Source: Planctomycetota bacterium
GTDB taxonomy: Bacteria > Planctomycetota > Phycisphaerae > UBA1845 > PWPN01
Reading direction: 5' to 3'
Assembly (NCBI GenBank): GCA_016209665.1
Contig: JACQVT010000072.1
Coordinates: 1 to 7,274 of the forward strand
DNA: 7,274 nt
Shown here: positions 5,720-7,274 of the stretch, piece by piece
Layout: each line of letters begins with the position of its first letter
Position numbering within the stretch: the first letter of the stretch is position 1
Position numbers and translations under genes: made by a program
The notes under the pieces: model-generated
The model's input: the letters and a program-made list of their open reading frames with translations, nothing else
Databases searched by the model: none
Told to the model about the DNA's origin: nothing

Positions 5720-6847
5720 TCAGGTTTGGATGTCGAGATCGGCATGCAGCGATTCGAGCAGTCCGCGTTCATGTTCTGCGAACGCCGCCGGCGAGTCTCT
5801 GAAGAGCCTCCACGCCTGGTTGAGCAGTGACCCAATCCGCGGGTCGTCGGTGGTTGGCCTTGCCGACCAGGCAACGAGACCAAGTCGGGGAACCTCCACA
5901 TAGAGGAAATCACACAGGGTCTGCAGGAGCTTCGGGGGATACTGCAGGTCGAAGTCGTTGGGGATACCCTTGTCCACCAAGTCCAGAAGTCCCTGCCACC
6001 AAGCATCGATCCTGTCGGCATCCTTTCCAAAGCCGAGTCGCCGCAGCATGAGGTCCACACCTCTGTGGCGGGCCGCATCGGCGGGATGCGACGTAGTACC
6101 CGCGAACAGGTTTGAACTCGTGTTCGTACACAGCCTCACGTTCGCCCAACCAAAGGCGGGGCCAACCCAGAGCGTGGCGATCATGTCCGCGACGAATTCC
6201 TCGTGCCAACTCCGTTTCCAGGCTGCACGACTGGTTTCAAGCGAGTCGATCTCGCCCGGCGTCGCGTTGCGCCGTCGGGCATCTTCAATGAGACCGTTGA
6301 ACACACGATCAATCCTGACATGGAAGGGCGCGACAAGCTTGTCGGCGTTTCGTCGGAGGACAAAATGGGCAAGTTCGTGATACAGGTCGGCGAGTCCCAG
6401 CAGTTGGAAACCCTCCAGCGGTGGCACGATCACGATGTCGACGTTGGGCAACGCGCCATAGTACTGCGAGCTGCCCATGCTTCCGACCGGCGCCGGGCCA
6501 GGATAACCGATCTCACGGCAGATCTGCTTCAACAGTCGCGTCAGAAACAGGTCGCCCTCCTGGAACCGTGCCAGCACCACCAGCGGCCCGGCTTCGACCT
6601 CGAACAGGAACTGCGTCACGATCTTGTAGCTGATGTAGAGATTGCTCGCGAGGCGTGGATCGCCCAGATCCGGATCGGCGAGAAGGGACTCAATCCGGCC
6701 GCGGCAGCCTTCCACGAGTTGGGACCATCGATCACGAAACGGCAGTAGATGGGCGGGCAACCGATCCTCGAGACTGTCAAGCTCTCGGCGCAAGTGATCG
6801 CATCGCTCCCGGGTGTCGAACAGGAGGTCATGCAGCAACGAAGTCAC
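5720..6847 (-). CDS. Putative zinc metallopeptidase-like protein with HELAH motif
   Basis: A 375-residue protein without signal peptide or membrane segment, so probably cytosolic. Residues 157-161 read HELAH (codons at 6379-6365), the HExxH zinc-binding and catalytic motif of zincins, within a helix LLGLADLYHELAHFVLRR (149-166). About 55 residues later comes WHEEFVADMIATLWVGPAFGWA (214-235); its EExxAD arrangement (Glu216, Glu217, Asp221) resembles the third-ligand helix of gluzincin-type peptidases. A further HPADAARHR stretch (254-262) may be functional. The first 60 residues are helical and charged. The GTG start directly follows the stop codon of the upstream gene with no gap, and GGAG lies 7 bases before it inside that gene, so translation is probably coupled. 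No family name is claimed: the metallopeptidase call rests on the motif and its context, and substrate and role are unknown. Its 3' end converges on the propeller gene with 14 bases between. Confidence 0.78.
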   Translation of the reverse strand: MTSLLHDLLFDTRERCDHLRRELDSLEDRLPAHLLPFRDRWSQLVEGCRGRIESLLADPDLGDPRLASNLYISYKIVTQFLFEVEAGPLVVLARFQEGDLFLTRLLKQICREIGYPGPAPVGSMGSSQYYGALPNVDIVIVPPLEGFQLLGLADLYHELAHFVLRRNADKLVAPFHVRIDRVFNGLIEDARRRNATPGEIDSLETSRAAWKRSWHEEFVADMIATLWVGPAFGWANVRLCTNTSSNLFAGTTSHPADAARHRGVDLMLRRLGFGKDADRIDAWWQGLLDLVDKGIPNDFDLQYPPKLLQTLCDFLYVEVPRLGLVAWSARPTTDDPRIGSLLNQAWRLFRDSPAAFAEHERGLLESLHADLDIQT

Positions 6848-7264
6848 TCAGCGTCTCCAGAGCCGGCGAAACGAAGCCGAGGCGGTCGCATCTGCCGCCC
6901 CGCAGAGTTCGTCCAGCGTCTTGAGCGCCCGCTCCCCCAGCGGCTCGCTGCCACGAAGTGCCATGATCGCCTCCTGAAGGTCCGGCAGCCTCCACGAAAG
7001 CTGCGTGCCGTATTCGGCCCGCAGCCGCTCGAGTAGCTCTTCCGGGACCATCACCGTCCGCCCGGCCTCGTTCGACAGGCGAGCATACACCGCTTCGACA
7101 AGCTGAGCCAACTCGTCACGGCTTCGCCGCAACTCTGCTGGTGAGGCTTCGCCGCCTCCAACGCCGAATTGGGCTTTCTTGATCCGCAACAGCGCCGAGT
7201 TCATCCCTTTGAGAAACTCGGCGCTTGCGGCATACTGATTGGCCAACAGTGTAAGGTCGCTCAT
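6848..7264 (-). CDS. Small helical protein of unknown function, coupled to the HELAH protein
   Basis: A complete 138-residue protein starting at ATG 7264-7262, with GAGG at 7274-7271 placed 6 bases before the start at the very edge of the window. I do not recognise the family. The sequence is charged and mostly helical: a first helix with a small-residue and Ala pattern (1-30), a glycine-rich turn GVGGGEA (34-40), a heptad-like segment PAELRRSRDELAQLVEAVY (42-60), then a region with RLRAEYGTQLSWRLPDLQEAI (80-100), and a basic tail RRLWRR (133-138). There is no signal peptide, membrane segment or catalytic motif. Its TGA abuts the GTG of the HELAH gene, which argues that the two products are made together and may form a complex. 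The strong ribosome site and lack of promoter space within the window leave open that more operon genes lie upstream. An adaptor, partner or substrate of the peptidase-like protein are all possible. Confidence 0.72.
   Translation of the reverse strand: MSDLTLLANQYAASAEFLKGMNSALLRIKKAQFGVGGGEASPAELRRSRDELAQLVEAVYARLSNEAGRTVMVPEELLERLRAEYGTQLSWRLPDLQEAIMALRGSEPLGERALKTLDELCGAADATASASFRRLWRR
6855..6858 (-). promoter_or_regulatory. Ribosome binding site of the HELAH gene inside the upstream gene
   Basis: GGAG on the minus strand lies 7 bases before the GTG at 6847 and within the last codons of the 138-residue gene. It supports both the GTG start and translational coupling. Confidence 0.55.
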
Positions 7265-7274
7265 CGCACACCTC

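Overview
The window is about 7.3 kb of GC-rich bacterial DNA. The gene content suggests a Planctomycetota-like bacterium, possibly from the Phycisphaerae or a relative. The reasons are a secreted proline/tyrosine-rich protein, a FlgI-like lipoprotein joined to HEAT-like repeats, and a secreted beta-propeller glycosidase-like protein with a C-terminal module of a type I associate with Planctomycetota and Verrucomicrobiota. This assignment is inferred from protein character and no search was run.

Layout from left to right: (1) minus strand, 1-262: the start of a small exported protein rich in Val-Tyr-Pro motifs, cut by the window edge. (2) minus strand, 434-898: a MarR-family regulator. I start it at a GTG with a good ribosome binding site rather than at a longer TTG start, because a recognisable promoter overlaps the longer start. 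(3) A 317-base divergent intergenic region with a sigma70-like promoter for the regulator, an imperfect palindrome over its -35 box, and a weaker opposing promoter. (4) plus strand, 1216-2112: S-methyl-5'-thioadenosine phosphorylase (mtnP), the most certain call in the window. (5) plus strand, 2256-4022: a putative lipoprotein with a FlgI (flagellar P-ring)-like region, HEAT-like repeats and an unassigned C-terminal part. (6) plus strand, 4065-5705, 42 bases downstream: the secreted beta-propeller protein, plausibly in the same transcript. (7) minus strand, 7264-5720, converging on the propeller gene with a 14-base gap: two directly abutting genes. They encode a 138-residue protein of unknown function and a 375-residue protein with an HELAH zinc-metallopeptidase motif followed by a conserved-looking EExxAD segment.

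How the genes work together: the regulator and mtnP are divergent and may share control through the palindrome between them. The two plus-strand genes after mtnP both encode exported proteins. The minus-strand pair at the right end looks translationally coupled, and its operon may continue upstream beyond the window. It is the least explained part and the best candidate for an undescribed system, but nothing in the window fixes its function. I saw no tRNA, rRNA, CRISPR array, insertion sequence or convincing terminator.
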